Source: Phocaeicola paurosaccharolyticus JCM 15092 (GTDB lineage Bacteria; Bacteroidota; Bacteroidia; Bacteroidales; Bacteroidaceae). From it: 39,069 bases of DNA. How positions within the stretch are numbered: position 1 is the stretch's first letter; the number at the start of each line of letters is the position of its first letter. A model generated the notes under the pieces. It was not told the origin of the DNA. It made no database searches and was given only the letters and a program-made list of their open reading frames with translations. The position numbers and the translations under genes are program-made. Where the stretch lies: contig NZ_BAJR01000033.1 of NCBI RefSeq assembly GCF_000613805.1, positions 1 to 39,069 on the forward strand, given 5' to 3'. Shown here one piece after another: positions 8,535 through 16,982 of this stretch.

Positions 8535-9284
8535 TCAATTGCTTGTATTAATTAAAAAGAACAACTCTCTTTTTCGTTTAGTTAATCTATACAATAGTTT
8601 TGGACAATTTCCTGAGTAATATACACCATCAGATGAGTGTGTTTTTGTGTATATATCATGTGATTTTTTTTTATAGTTTAGCTTAGGTGAATAATAGTAT
8701 ATATTACTAATACTCATTCTCTTTAAGTCTTTATATGGTAATGAATTCCATAACCAAACACAATAATAATATTTTTTTATATCTGCATTTTTAGATATTA
8801 TCTTTGAAATTAATGCTGAAGCTCTTCGATGATCAGGACTATAATCAAGAATATGTGGATAAAATATATAATCTGGTTTTTTATCGTCAATAATATTTGA
8901 AAGTTTCTTAGCTTCTAAATTTTCTTCATTTATTAAATAAAACTTTGAATCAGGAAAAGCTAAAAAGGTTAAATCTGTACATCCTAATATTCGATTTGCT
9001 TCTATGGCCATTTTTCTTCTATTATCTATAAGTTCATCTTCGTCAATTTGTGAAGTAGATTTCTCTCCTTTTGATAAGAATACAATTGAAACTCTATTAT
9101 TATTTTTTATTGAATCATATATAAAATTTCCACAACCAAATATTTCATCATCAGGATGAGGGGCAATTATTAAAATATTCTTATTAAATGGAATATTAAT
9201 TCTTTTACCGAAAAGGAAACCAAGAAAAGTGATATAATCAGCTTTAATTTGTCCAATTAGCTCATTCCTTAATTTTGTATACAT
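8535..9284 (-). CDS. PIG-L/LmbE-family zinc deacetylase
   Basis: A 249-residue protein of the family that removes acetyl groups from N-acetylglucosamine-type substrates (GlcNAc-PI, mycothiol and bacillithiol precursors, antibiotic or glycan intermediates). The metal motif PHPDDE is at residues 42-47 and the distal histidine region YPHILDYSPDHRR at 142-154, the two hallmarks of the fold. There is no signal peptide, so it acts in the cytoplasm. As first gene of the leftward glycosyltransferase run, it suggests that the glycan or its lipid-linked precursor contains a de-N-acetylated amino sugar. That role is inference; the enzyme family is clear. Confidence 0.88.
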   Translation of the reverse strand: MYTKLRNELIGQIKADYITFLGFLFGKRINIPFNKNILIIAPHPDDEIFGCGNFIYDSIKNNNRVSIVFLSKGEKSTSQIDEDELIDNRRKMAIEANRILGCTDLTFLAFPDSKFYLINEENLEAKKLSNIIDDKKPDYIFYPHILDYSPDHRRASALISKIISKNADIKKYYYCVWLWNSLPYKDLKRMSISNIYYYSPKLNYKKKSHDIYTKTHSSDGVYYSGNCPKLLYRLTKRKRELFFLINTSN

Positions 9285-9389
9285 AATAGTTCAAATTAAA
9301 AGCGAAGTTTAGATTTCTTGTTATCAAATAGATTTACTAATGTTATAAATAATTGTATAGCAAATATTATAAAATTAAACATGCTCAAA

Positions 9390-9397
9390 CAAATATA
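9390..9397 (-). promoter_or_regulatory. Candidate -7 box for the deacetylase/glycosyltransferase operon
   Basis: TATATTTG on the minus strand, about 106 bases upstream of the deacetylase start. It is the best TAnnTTTG match in the gap between the carB terminator and the operon. The long AT-rich leader (about 100 bases) makes the assignment less certain. Confidence 0.4.
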
Positions 9398-9416
9398 ATT
9401 AATAAATTATAATAAG

Positions 9417-9459
9417 AAAAGGTTTAGCCATTTCTCTTAAGAAATTTGCTAAACCTTTT
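9417..9459 (-). terminator. Terminator after carB
   Basis: Arms AAAAGGTTTAGC (9417-9428) and GCTAAACCTTTT (9448-9459) pair perfectly. An inner ATTTCT/AGAAAT stem extends the hairpin. Read leftward it continues into a T-rich stretch, closing the purF-like/carA/carB operon. Confidence 0.8.
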
Positions 9460-9481
9460 AAATTAATGCTATTAATAAGTC

Positions 9482-12400
9482 TTATTTATACTCTTCCCAA
9501 CTCTTTATTGCTATATCATCAATAGTCATAGTACAGAATGCATTGATAAATGCACTTGCAAGACGAGCATTAGTTATAAGAGGTATATTAAGGTCAATAG
9601 ATGCACGGCGTATCTTATATCCATTAGTAAGTTCACCGGAAGTAAGGTTCTTTGGAATATTTACTACCATATCGATCTGCTTATTATGAAGCATATCTAG
9701 AGCCTGAGGTTGTCCCTCTTCACTTGGCCAAAATACTCTTGTATTATCTACTCCATTCTCCTGAAGATATTTTGATGTACCTCCTGTAGCATAAATCTCA
9801 TATCCTTTGCTTAACAACATTTTTGCAGCGTCAAGCATATCTGCTTTCTGTTTAGCATTACCAGTTGAAAGAAGAATGCTCTTCTTAGGTATTCTGTAAC
9901 CAACTGAAAGCATTGATTTAAGAACTGCACATGATGTATCTGAGCCAATACAGCCTACCTCTCCGGTACTTGCCATATCAACACCTAAAACTGGGTCAGC
10001 TTTCTGAAGACGATTAAAAGAGAACTGACTTGCTTTTATTCCAACATAATCCAATTCGAATAGGTTTTTCTTAGGTTTTTCTACTGGAAGACCCAACATA
10101 ACCTTTGTTGCAAGTTCTATGAAATTAATTTTAAGAACTTTACTAACAAACGGGAAAGAACGGCTAGCTCGTAAGTTACACTCTATAACCTTTATATCAT
10201 TTTCTCTTGCAAGATATTGGATATTGAAAGGACCGGATATATTTAACTCTTTTGCTATCTGACGACTAATACGCTTTATACGTCTAACTGTCTCAACATA
10301 TAGTTTCTGTGGAGGGAACTGGATTGTTGCATCACCAGAATGTACTCCGGCATACTCAATATGTTCGCTAATAGCATAAGCTATAACCTCACCGTTTTGA
10401 GCTACGGCATCCATCTCCACCTCTTTTGCATACTCTATGAACTGACTAACTACAACCGGATGTTTCTTAGATACGTTAGCCGCAAGTTTCAAGAATCTTT
10501 CAAGTTCTTCCTGATTAGAGCAAACATTCATCGCTGCACCAGAAAGTACATATGAAGGACGAACTAAAACAGGGAATCCAACTTCATCAATAAACTCATT
10601 AATGTCTTCCATTGATGTAAGTTCTCTCCATCTAGGCTGATCCACTCCTATTCTATCAAGCATAGCAGAGAATTTCTCTCTATCTTCTGCGTTATCAATG
10701 CTCTTAGCTGATGTACCTAGAATATTAATATTCTGCTCATCAAGACGCATTGCAAGGTTATTTGGAATCTGACCACCGGTAGATACGATTACTCCATGTG
10801 GGTTTTCAAGTTCTAAGATATCTAGTACTCTTTCAAATGTAAGTTCATCAAAGTAGAGTCTGTCACACATATCATAGTCTGTAGATACTGTCTCAGGGTT
10901 GTAGTTTATCATTACACTTCTGTAACCCTCTTTACGGATAGTATTCAATGCCTGAACACCACACCAGTCGAACTCAACTGAAGAACCGATTCTATATGCC
11001 CCCGATCCAAGTACAACAATTGATCTGTGGTCACCTGTATACTTAACATCATTAGCTACTCCACTATATGTTACATAAAGGTAGTTTGTCTGAGCAGGAT
11101 ATTCAGCAGCCAATGTATCAATCTGTTTAACAACAGGTACAACACCTAACTGTTTTCTGTGATTTCGTACACACATAAGACCTTCTTCCAAATCTTCTTC
11201 ATATCCTATAGCACGAGCAATCTGGAAATCTGAGAAACCTTGTATTTTTGCCTTCAAAAGAATATCTTTAGGAAGATCAGAAATCTGTTTATGGTTATTA
11301 CCCCACTTATGTAGTTCGTTTGAAGTATTGCTTATATTCTTTAATTTTTCAAGGAACCACTTATCAATTTTTGTAAGTTCATTAATTTGGTCTACAGTGT
11401 AACCAGCCTTCAAAGCCTTCGAAATAACAAAAATACGTTTATCTGTTGGCTCCCTCAATGCTTTATCAAGATCATCAATAACAATTTCTCTGTTTTCTAC
11501 GAAGCCATGCATACCTTGACCTATCATACGAAGTCCCTTCTGAATAGCTTCCTCGAAAGTACGTCCAATTGCCATAACCTCACCTACAGATTTCATTGAT
11601 GAACCAAGTTCACGGTCCACACCATGGAACTTACCAAGATCCCAACGAGGTATCTTACATACCACATAATCCAAAGCAGGTTCGAAGAATGCACTTGTTG
11701 TCTTAGTTACAGAATTCTTCAAATCAAACAGTCCATAACCAAGTCCAAGTTTTGCAGCTACGAAAGCAAGAGGATAACCTGTTGCCTTTGATGCAAGAGC
11801 AGATGAACGGCTAAGACGAGCGTTTACCTCAATAACTCGGTAATCTTCAGACTCTGGGTCAAATGCATATTGTACATTACACTCTCCTACAATTCCGATA
11901 TGACGTATGATACGTATAGCAAGTTCACGGAGTTTATGATACTCATGATTAGTAAGGGTCTGTGATGGAGCTATAACTATAGACTCACCGGTATGAATAC
12001 CAAGTGGGTCAAAGTTCTCCATATTACAAACAGTGATGCAATTGTCAAAACGGTCACGTACAACTTCATACTCAACCTCTTTCCATCCCTTAAGACTCTT
12101 CTCTACTAAAACCTGTGGAGAGAATGAGAAAGCTTTTTCTGCAAGTACATTAAGTTCCTCTTCATTGTCACAGAAACCTGAGCCAAGTCCTCCAAGAGCA
12201 TAAGCAGCACGAATGATTACTGGATATCCCAACTCTTTTGCAGCGCGACGGGCATTCTCTATATTCTCGACAGCCTCACTCTTTATAGTCTTGACTTGAA
12301 TTTCATCAAGTTTTCTAACAAAAAGTTCTCTATCTTCAGTATCCATTATAGCCTGAACCGGAGTACCAAGAACTTTCACATCATATTTTTCAAATATTCT

Positions 12401-12709
12401 ATCTTTATATAGAGCCACACCACAATTTAATGCAGTCTGTCCTCCAAAAGATAAGAGCACACCATCAGGACGTTCCTTCTCAATAACCTTCTCCACGAAA
12501 TATGGAGTTACAGGAAGGAAGTATATCTGATCGGCAACACCCTCGCTAGTTTGAACAGTAGCAATATTAGGATTGATAAGAATAGTCTCTATCCCCTCTT
12601 CTTTGAGAGCTTTCAGTGCTTGAGAACCAGAGTAGTCAAATTCACCAGCCTCACCAATTTTCAACGCTCCTGAACCTAGTAGTAAAACTTTCTTTATATT
12701 TTCTTTCAT
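9482..12709 (-). CDS. carB: Carbamoyl-phosphate synthase large subunit
   Basis: Makes carbamoyl phosphate from bicarbonate, ammonia (delivered by CarA) and two ATP, feeding pyrimidine and arginine synthesis in the cytoplasm. The 1075 residues match the usual length. The internal duplication is plain: VLLLGSGALKIGEAGEFDYS near residue 8 and VVLGSGAYRIGSSVEFDWCG near 560 open the two ATP-grasp halves. A C-terminal MGS-type allosteric domain (about 940-1075) contains STGNAKQKADML and ATGGTSKYLQENGV. The start at 12709 gives the normal N-terminus. It lies 26 bases after carA in the same operon. No frame damage was seen over this long gene. Confidence 0.97.
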   Translation of the reverse strand: MKENIKKVLLLGSGALKIGEAGEFDYSGSQALKALKEEGIETILINPNIATVQTSEGVADQIYFLPVTPYFVEKVIEKERPDGVLLSFGGQTALNCGVALYKDRIFEKYDVKVLGTPVQAIMDTEDRELFVRKLDEIQVKTIKSEAVENIENARRAAKELGYPVIIRAAYALGGLGSGFCDNEEELNVLAEKAFSFSPQVLVEKSLKGWKEVEYEVVRDRFDNCITVCNMENFDPLGIHTGESIVIAPSQTLTNHEYHKLRELAIRIIRHIGIVGECNVQYAFDPESEDYRVIEVNARLSRSSALASKATGYPLAFVAAKLGLGYGLFDLKNSVTKTTSAFFEPALDYVVCKIPRWDLGKFHGVDRELGSSMKSVGEVMAIGRTFEEAIQKGLRMIGQGMHGFVENREIVIDDLDKALREPTDKRIFVISKALKAGYTVDQINELTKIDKWFLEKLKNISNTSNELHKWGNNHKQISDLPKDILLKAKIQGFSDFQIARAIGYEEDLEEGLMCVRNHRKQLGVVPVVKQIDTLAAEYPAQTNYLYVTYSGVANDVKYTGDHRSIVVLGSGAYRIGSSVEFDWCGVQALNTIRKEGYRSVMINYNPETVSTDYDMCDRLYFDELTFERVLDILELENPHGVIVSTGGQIPNNLAMRLDEQNINILGTSAKSIDNAEDREKFSAMLDRIGVDQPRWRELTSMEDINEFIDEVGFPVLVRPSYVLSGAAMNVCSNQEELERFLKLAANVSKKHPVVVSQFIEYAKEVEMDAVAQNGEVIAYAISEHIEYAGVHSGDATIQFPPQKLYVETVRRIKRISRQIAKELNISGPFNIQYLARENDIKVIECNLRASRSFPFVSKVLKINFIELATKVMLGLPVEKPKKNLFELDYVGIKASQFSFNRLQKADPVLGVDMASTGEVGCIGSDTSCAVLKSMLSVGYRIPKKSILLSTGNAKQKADMLDAAKMLLSKGYEIYATGGTSKYLQENGVDNTRVFWPSEEGQPQALDMLHNKQIDMVVNIPKNLTSGELTNGYKIRRASIDLNIPLITNARLASAFINAFCTMTIDDIAIKSWEEYK

Positions 12710-12735
12710 GTCTTTTCTATCTTTTCAATGGTGGA

Positions 12736-13812
12736 TTAGAGTAATTTTACAAATTCATCAAACAGAAACTCTGTATCTGTAGGTCCCGAAGCTGCTTCAG
12801 GATGGAACTGTGCTGAGAACCAAGGTTTATTCTTATGACGTATACCCTCATTTGAACCATCATTCATATTTATAAACAAAGGTTCCCACTCGTTAGTAAG
12901 AGTATTATTATCTACAGCATAACCATGATTTTGACTAGTAATAAAACATCTGTTTGTTCCTACCATCCTTACTGGTTGGTTATGACTTCTGTGACCATAC
13001 TTCAACTTATAAATCTTTGCTCCACCAGCTTTAGATAACAACTGGTTGCCCATACATATTCCAAATATTGGCTTATCACTCTTCTGCATAGCTTTTCGGA
13101 TATTCTGAACAGCTTCATCACAAGTATCAGGGTCACCAGGGCCATTTGAAATAAATAGTCCATCATATTCTATCTCATTGAAATCATAGTTCCATGGCAC
13201 GCGAATAACCTCCACATCACGCTTAAGAAGGCATCTGATTATATTAGTTTTTACACCACAATCTACCAAGACAACCTTTTTATTATCTTTTCTTGCATTG
13301 TATCTGATTACCTCCTTGCAAGACACTTTATCGACATAGTTTATTCCCTCATATGAAGCCTGAGGTATATTATCTGGTTCATCGTCAAAAACAATTTTAC
13401 CCATCATTACTCCATGTTCTCTAAGTACCTTTGTAAGCTCACGAGTGTCAATGCCAGTAATTCCTGGAACTTTTTCACGTTTTAGCCATTGTTCAAGACT
13501 CTCAACAGCGTTCCAGTGACTATACTCTTCACTATAATCACTCACAATTATTGCCTCAGCATGAATCTTTTCACCCTCCATGAAAGTAGATAGTCCATTA
13601 TCCTCAATAGTAAATGGAGGTACTCCATAGTTACCTACCAAAGGGTAAGTAAGAGTCATCAATTGTCCCGCATATGAAGGGTCTGTCAAACTTTCAGGAT
13701 AACCTGTCATCGCGGTATTAAAAACGACTTCTCCTGCCACCGGCTTTTCATAACCGAACGACTTGCCCGAGAATCGGCTCCCGTCGTCAAGGATCAATGT
13801 TACATTTCTCAT
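12736..13812 (-). CDS. carA: Carbamoyl-phosphate synthase small (glutaminase) subunit
   Basis: Hydrolyses glutamine and passes ammonia to CarB. From the ATG at 13812 (preferred to the GTG one codon upstream) the protein has 358 residues. The N-terminal CarA domain has GEVVFNTAMTGYPESLTDPS (28-47). The class I glutamine amidotransferase domain carries the nucleophile Cys253 in FGICMGNQLL and the His337/Glu339 pair in AQFHPEA. Fifteen bases separate the upstream purF-like stop region from this gene, so the three are co-transcribed. Confidence 0.97.
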   Translation of the reverse strand: MRNVTLILDDGSRFSGKSFGYEKPVAGEVVFNTAMTGYPESLTDPSYAGQLMTLTYPLVGNYGVPPFTIEDNGLSTFMEGEKIHAEAIIVSDYSEEYSHWNAVESLEQWLKREKVPGITGIDTRELTKVLREHGVMMGKIVFDDEPDNIPQASYEGINYVDKVSCKEVIRYNARKDNKKVVLVDCGVKTNIIRCLLKRDVEVIRVPWNYDFNEIEYDGLFISNGPGDPDTCDEAVQNIRKAMQKSDKPIFGICMGNQLLSKAGGAKIYKLKYGHRSHNQPVRMVGTNRCFITSQNHGYAVDNNTLTNEWEPLFINMNDGSNEGIRHKNKPWFSAQFHPEAASGPTDTEFLFDEFVKLL

Positions 13813-13830
13813 CACTATGATATCGTTGAT

Positions 13831-15729
13831 TTATTTTACAGTTTTCTCAAAATTAAAATTATTATCTACATAATCAATAAAAGCCTGATTAACAAGCTTA
13901 ACTCCTCCAGGAGTTGGGTAATCGCCACTAAAGTACCAATCACCTTTGCTATTTGGACAAGCTTTGTGCAAGCCTTCCAATGTCTGATATACTATCTCAA
14001 CCTTTGCTTTTGTACCTTTAGGCGTAAGTATCTCAACCATCTTCGATGATATCTGTTCATCAGTAAAAGGTGCATATATCTCTTTTACATAATTCACCAT
14101 CTGTTCCTTAGGAATGTTTATCTGATTTTTTGATTTTCTATAGGCATTCTCAATCACACTTACCATTCCCTTATCTTTTAGCAACTCTATAGCAGCCTTG
14201 AAAGCAATAAACTGATCCATACTTGCCATATCTATGCCATAATAATCAGGGTAACGAACTTGAGGTGAAGATGATACTATAACGATCTTCTTTGGGTTCA
14301 ACCTATCAAGAATACTTATAATGCTCTGTTTTAATGTTGTCCCGCGAACAATACTGTCATCTATTATAACCAAATTATCTTTATATGGTTTAAGACTATC
14401 GTATGTGATATCATAAACATGCGCAGCAAGATCATTACGGCTATTGCCTTCAGCTATAAATGTACGAAGTTTTATATCTTTAATAGCTACTTTCTCACTT
14501 CTAATTCTCATGGAGAGAATCTTTTCTAGTTCATCATGAGATGGATTATGCCCCAAGACCTCTATTTTCCTAACCTTCATTTCATTAAGATAGTCATCAA
14601 ATCCTTGAAGCATTCCATAGAAAGCAACTTCAGCAGTATTGGGTATAAAAGATAGTACAGTATTCTCTACATCATAGTTTATTGATTTCAAGATAGCTGG
14701 TACAACCATCTCCCCAAGCAACTTTCTCTCTTTATATATATCTTTATCACTTCCTCGGCTGAAATAAATTCGTTCAAAAGAACATGACTTTCTTATAAGT
14801 GGCTTATTTATCTGAGCTAAACGTATTTCGCCATTTTTAGAGAGTAATAATGATTCCCCTGGATTAAGTTCTACTATATCATCAGCACTTACATTGAATG
14901 TCGTTTGAATTACAGGCCTTTCAGAAGCTACAACTAAAACCTCATCATCTTTATACCAAAATGCAGGACGAATACCCCATGGATCTCTCAAAGAGAACAT
15001 CTCACCACTACCTGTAATTCCACACATTACATATCCTCCGTCCCAATCCTTACTTGCAGTGCGGAGAACATTTGAAAGATCTATTCTTTCTTCAATATAA
15101 TTTGTGATATCCATACCTTCCATACTTTCCTGTTTACTTTCAGCAAATAAACGTTCTACTTCTCGGTCAAGTCGGTGTCCTAACTGCTCTAAGATTATAT
15201 ATGTATCAGAATATTTTCTAGGATGTTGTCCTGTTGCTGTGATTTTTTCGAAAATCTCATCAACATTTGTCATATTGAAATTTCCGCAAAGAGACAAGTT
15301 CTTTGCTCTCCAGTTATTACGGCGCAAAAAAGGATGTACATAAGAGATTCCACTTTTTCCTGTTGTAGAATATCGTAGATGACCCATATATATTTCTCCT
15401 GCAAAAGGAAGGAACCTTTTGGCATACTCAGCATCATGAAGTTGTTCCTGTGTAAGGTCTTTAAAATTACTTTGTACAGCTTCAAATATCTCTGTTATAG
15501 CACCGGAACCTAATGCTCTTTCACGGAACATATACTCTTCACCAGGATTTGCTTCCAACTTAACGCATGATAATCCAGCGCCCTCCTGTCCTCTGTTGTG
15601 TTGCTTCTCCATTAACAAGTAAAGCTTATTCAAACCATACATCCAGGTTCCATATTTCTCCTGATAGTATTCTAACGGTTTGAGCAGTCTTATCATTGCT
15701 ACTCCACATTCATGTTTTAAAGGTTCCAT
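13831..15729 (-). CDS. Long amidophosphoribosyltransferase-type protein (class II glutamine amidotransferase plus PRTase)
   Basis: Of the PurF type: would convert PRPP and glutamine to phosphoribosylamine, the first step of purine synthesis. The N-terminus MEPLKHECGVAMI places the candidate Ntn nucleophile at Cys8, implying removal of a seven-residue propeptide as in some PurF enzymes. Residues about 10-300 are the glutaminase domain (KQHNRGQEGAGL, HLRYSTTG). The PRPP loop VIIDDSIVRGTTL lies near 453-465. At 632 residues it is much longer than the common PurF (about 470-500). Extra sequence lies between the domains and at the C-terminus, which ends with a GDWYFSGDYPTPGG stretch. It heads an operon with carA and carB. 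Whether it is the cell's main PurF or a paralogue with another role cannot be told here. Confidence 0.82.
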   Translation of the reverse strand: MEPLKHECGVAMIRLLKPLEYYQEKYGTWMYGLNKLYLLMEKQHNRGQEGAGLSCVKLEANPGEEYMFRERALGSGAITEIFEAVQSNFKDLTQEQLHDAEYAKRFLPFAGEIYMGHLRYSTTGKSGISYVHPFLRRNNWRAKNLSLCGNFNMTNVDEIFEKITATGQHPRKYSDTYIILEQLGHRLDREVERLFAESKQESMEGMDITNYIEERIDLSNVLRTASKDWDGGYVMCGITGSGEMFSLRDPWGIRPAFWYKDDEVLVVASERPVIQTTFNVSADDIVELNPGESLLLSKNGEIRLAQINKPLIRKSCSFERIYFSRGSDKDIYKERKLLGEMVVPAILKSINYDVENTVLSFIPNTAEVAFYGMLQGFDDYLNEMKVRKIEVLGHNPSHDELEKILSMRIRSEKVAIKDIKLRTFIAEGNSRNDLAAHVYDITYDSLKPYKDNLVIIDDSIVRGTTLKQSIISILDRLNPKKIVIVSSSPQVRYPDYYGIDMASMDQFIAFKAAIELLKDKGMVSVIENAYRKSKNQINIPKEQMVNYVKEIYAPFTDEQISSKMVEILTPKGTKAKVEIVYQTLEGLHKACPNSKGDWYFSGDYPTPGGVKLVNQAFIDYVDNNFNFEKTVK

Positions 15730-15753
15730 TCAACTATATTAATTATTATTTCA

Positions 15754-15984
15754 TTAAAAAAAAGTACAATTCACCTTCTTATCACGTTCAGCTAATGACA
15801 AAATACACATAATAAAATAAATAAAATGAGTTTGTTTTTTTGAAAGAACTTTCAGGAATATTGAAGGGATGAAATGAGAGGAAAAAAATAAAGAAAAATA
15901 GAAACAACAATTGCATTGTTGTCGGTCCTGAATAGGAACCGAATAAGCTTTGTGTTTATTGAAATAGCCTATTTTTTCACGCAT
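15754..15984 (-). CDS. Possible leader ORF (76 codons) ahead of the purF-like/carA/carB operon
   Basis: An ATG at 15984 sits about 19 bases after the start predicted from the promoter at 16010-16017, and the frame stays open to 15754, 25 bases before the purF-like start. The first 30 codons look protein-like (MREKIGYFNKHKAYSVPIQD, then RQQCNCCFYF). The rest is low-complexity F/S/L/K-rich and overlies a T-rich tract. Two tandem hairpins cover codons 15-27, including three glutamine codons (Q19, Q22, Q23). I do not recognise the peptide from any family I can name with confidence. It may be a regulatory leader peptide, a short real protein, or an accidental open frame in a structured leader. Confidence 0.4.
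   Translation of the reverse strand: MREKIGYFNKHKAYSVPIQDRQQCNCCFYFSLFFSSHFIPSIFLKVLSKKQTHFIYFIMCILSLAERDKKVNCTFF
15904..15942 (-). promoter_or_regulatory. Tandem hairpins and T-rich tract: candidate attenuator of the purF-like/carAB operon
   Basis: In transcript order, hairpin A (15942-15922) pairs TCGGT-CC with GG-ACCGA around a TATTCA loop with one bulged T. Hairpin B (15922-15904) pairs ACAACAA with TTGTTGT around TGCAA. A pyrimidine-rich run with many T follows at 15903-15877. The arrangement resembles an intrinsic terminator inside the leader. Hairpin B is AT-rich, so termination would be partial and open to control. Confidence 0.45.
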
Positions 15985-16009
15985 GATTGGTTTCTATAAC
16001 TTTTGCATG

Positions 16010-16017
16010 CAAAGATA
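16010..16017 (-). promoter_or_regulatory. -7 promoter box of the purF-like/carA/carB operon
   Basis: TATCTTTG on the minus strand matches TAnnTTTG; a TTTG about 23 bases upstream may be the -33 element. The predicted start near 16003 gives a leader of about 270 bases before the purF-like ATG at 15729. Confidence 0.6.
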
Positions 16018-16282
16018 CAAATTACCAATTATAAACAGAGCAAAAAAAATAATAATTTGTTATTGTTTTTTTCAATTTGGTTAATCTAACATTTATTATA
16101 ATTAAAAATCTAATATTTATTCAACATTTAAAGTAAACTGATAGTAAAATATATAAAATAGAAGCTGTAATAAATATTATCGGAGTACTTTCATCGCAAT
16201 TTAATACTATATATTGCTGATAAAATTGATATATCTTATTTTAGATTTATCACCACTTTTTTTATATATTAATTTTAAGGTA

Positions 16283-16290
16283 TATATTTG
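16283..16290 (+). promoter_or_regulatory. -7 promoter box for tRNA-Thr
   Basis: TATATTTG on the plus strand, 63 bases upstream of the tRNA. The rest of the 16018-16353 gap is A/T-rich DNA in which I see no gene. Confidence 0.5.
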
Positions 16291-16353
16291 CAGCGCTTCA
16301 AAGAACTATACTTAGTTACCCCGATCAAGTCCTATATAATCAATATAGAGTTT

Positions 16354-16426
16354 GCCGAAATGGCTCAGTTGGTAGAGCAATTCATTCGTAATGAATAGGT
16401 CGCGGGTTCGAGTCCCGCTTTCGGCT
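16354..16426 (+). tRNA. tRNA-Thr (anticodon CGT)
   Basis: A 73-base cloverleaf: acceptor GCCGAAA pairs with TTTCGGC and is followed by a discriminator T. The D arm is GGCTCAGTTGGTAGAGC. The anticodon stem ATTCA/TGAAT encloses the loop TTCGTAA, whose CGT anticodon reads ACG (threonine). The T arm is GCGGGTTCGAGTCCCGC. The 3' CCA is not encoded. It stands alone next to a mobile-element scar, as tRNA loci often do. Confidence 0.95.
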
Positions 16427-16658
16427 CGTATTTAGATATTGATAAGTATCTTTCCGCTTTTAATACCATTGTATAAAAAAGAGATAATGTACATATAAAG
16501 TGTGTAAAATGAATCATTATGATTCTAATTTTCATATGTATATCACAGAAAAGAAGCATTCTTATATATTATGATAATTATAGGCCCAGTAACTATTCTT
16601 GGGGATTTAACAAATAAGCATGCAGTTTAGAACCATGAATAAGTAAAACATTACATCA

Positions 16659-16770
16659 TCACCCCCTAAATATAGCCCTGAAAGATTTTACTTTTGCGTT
16701 AAATGATTCAGCATCGGTATTGGTCAGCCCCTGTATCTGTTTCCATACGTGAAACCGGTCTATTATCTGT
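16659..16770 (-). pseudogene. Transposase remnant (DDE, ISL3-like C-terminal fragment)
   Basis: The minus strand encodes DRFHVWKQIQGL followed by TNTDAESFNAKVKSFRA and IFRG before a TGA at 16661. AESFNAKxK and DRFHV are conserved in ISL3-type transposases but normally lie far apart, so the fragment seems to have an internal deletion as well as missing ends. No terminal inverted repeats were found. Family assignment is by memory of the motif and is tentative. Confidence 0.6.
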
Positions 16771-16784
16771 GTTGATAAATCTGT

Positions 16785-16894
16785 CGTGATCGGATAATGC
16801 ACCGATCATGATCGATTAAGCAATGAATCGTGATCGGTTAATCAACGAATCATGATTGGTTAAACTGTTTGTCATGATTCATTTTCCGAATAGT
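16785..16894. repeat. Five imperfect 22-bp tandem repeats
   Basis: Units begin at 16785, 16807, 16829, 16851 and 16873. Each starts CRTGATYSR and the first four share a following TTAA or TAAT step, alternating CGTGATCGG with CATGATYG. Four TGATCG/GATC-containing cores sit 22 bases apart, about two helical turns. The 22-base period is not a multiple of three, so the array is unlikely to be coding. The rest of 16427-16982 holds only the transposase remnant. Confidence 0.75.
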
Positions 16895-16982
16895 GAAGAC
16901 AGTCTATCCTCTCTTATTAACCAAGAAGAAATATAATTTGTTAAATCCCAAAGTTACGGGGTGAACTTAAATCTATTGCCAC

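Noticed and set aside
15840..15854. Palindrome TGAAAG-AA-CTTTCA in the purF-like leader as an operator
   Set aside because: It lies well downstream of the promoter in transcribed leader sequence and is short, so it is more likely a minor hairpin.
16427..16460. Terminator immediately after tRNA-Thr
   Set aside because: The AGATA/TATCT stem is short and has a weak T tract, so it is not supported.
16365..16559. A 64-codon minus-strand frame across the tRNA region
   Set aside because: It contains the GLEPATYSL-like string that is the usual artefact of translating a tRNA on the wrong strand; the tRNA explains the sequence.
16785..16894. CRISPR array
   Set aside because: Units are contiguous 22-mers without spacers and no cas genes are present.
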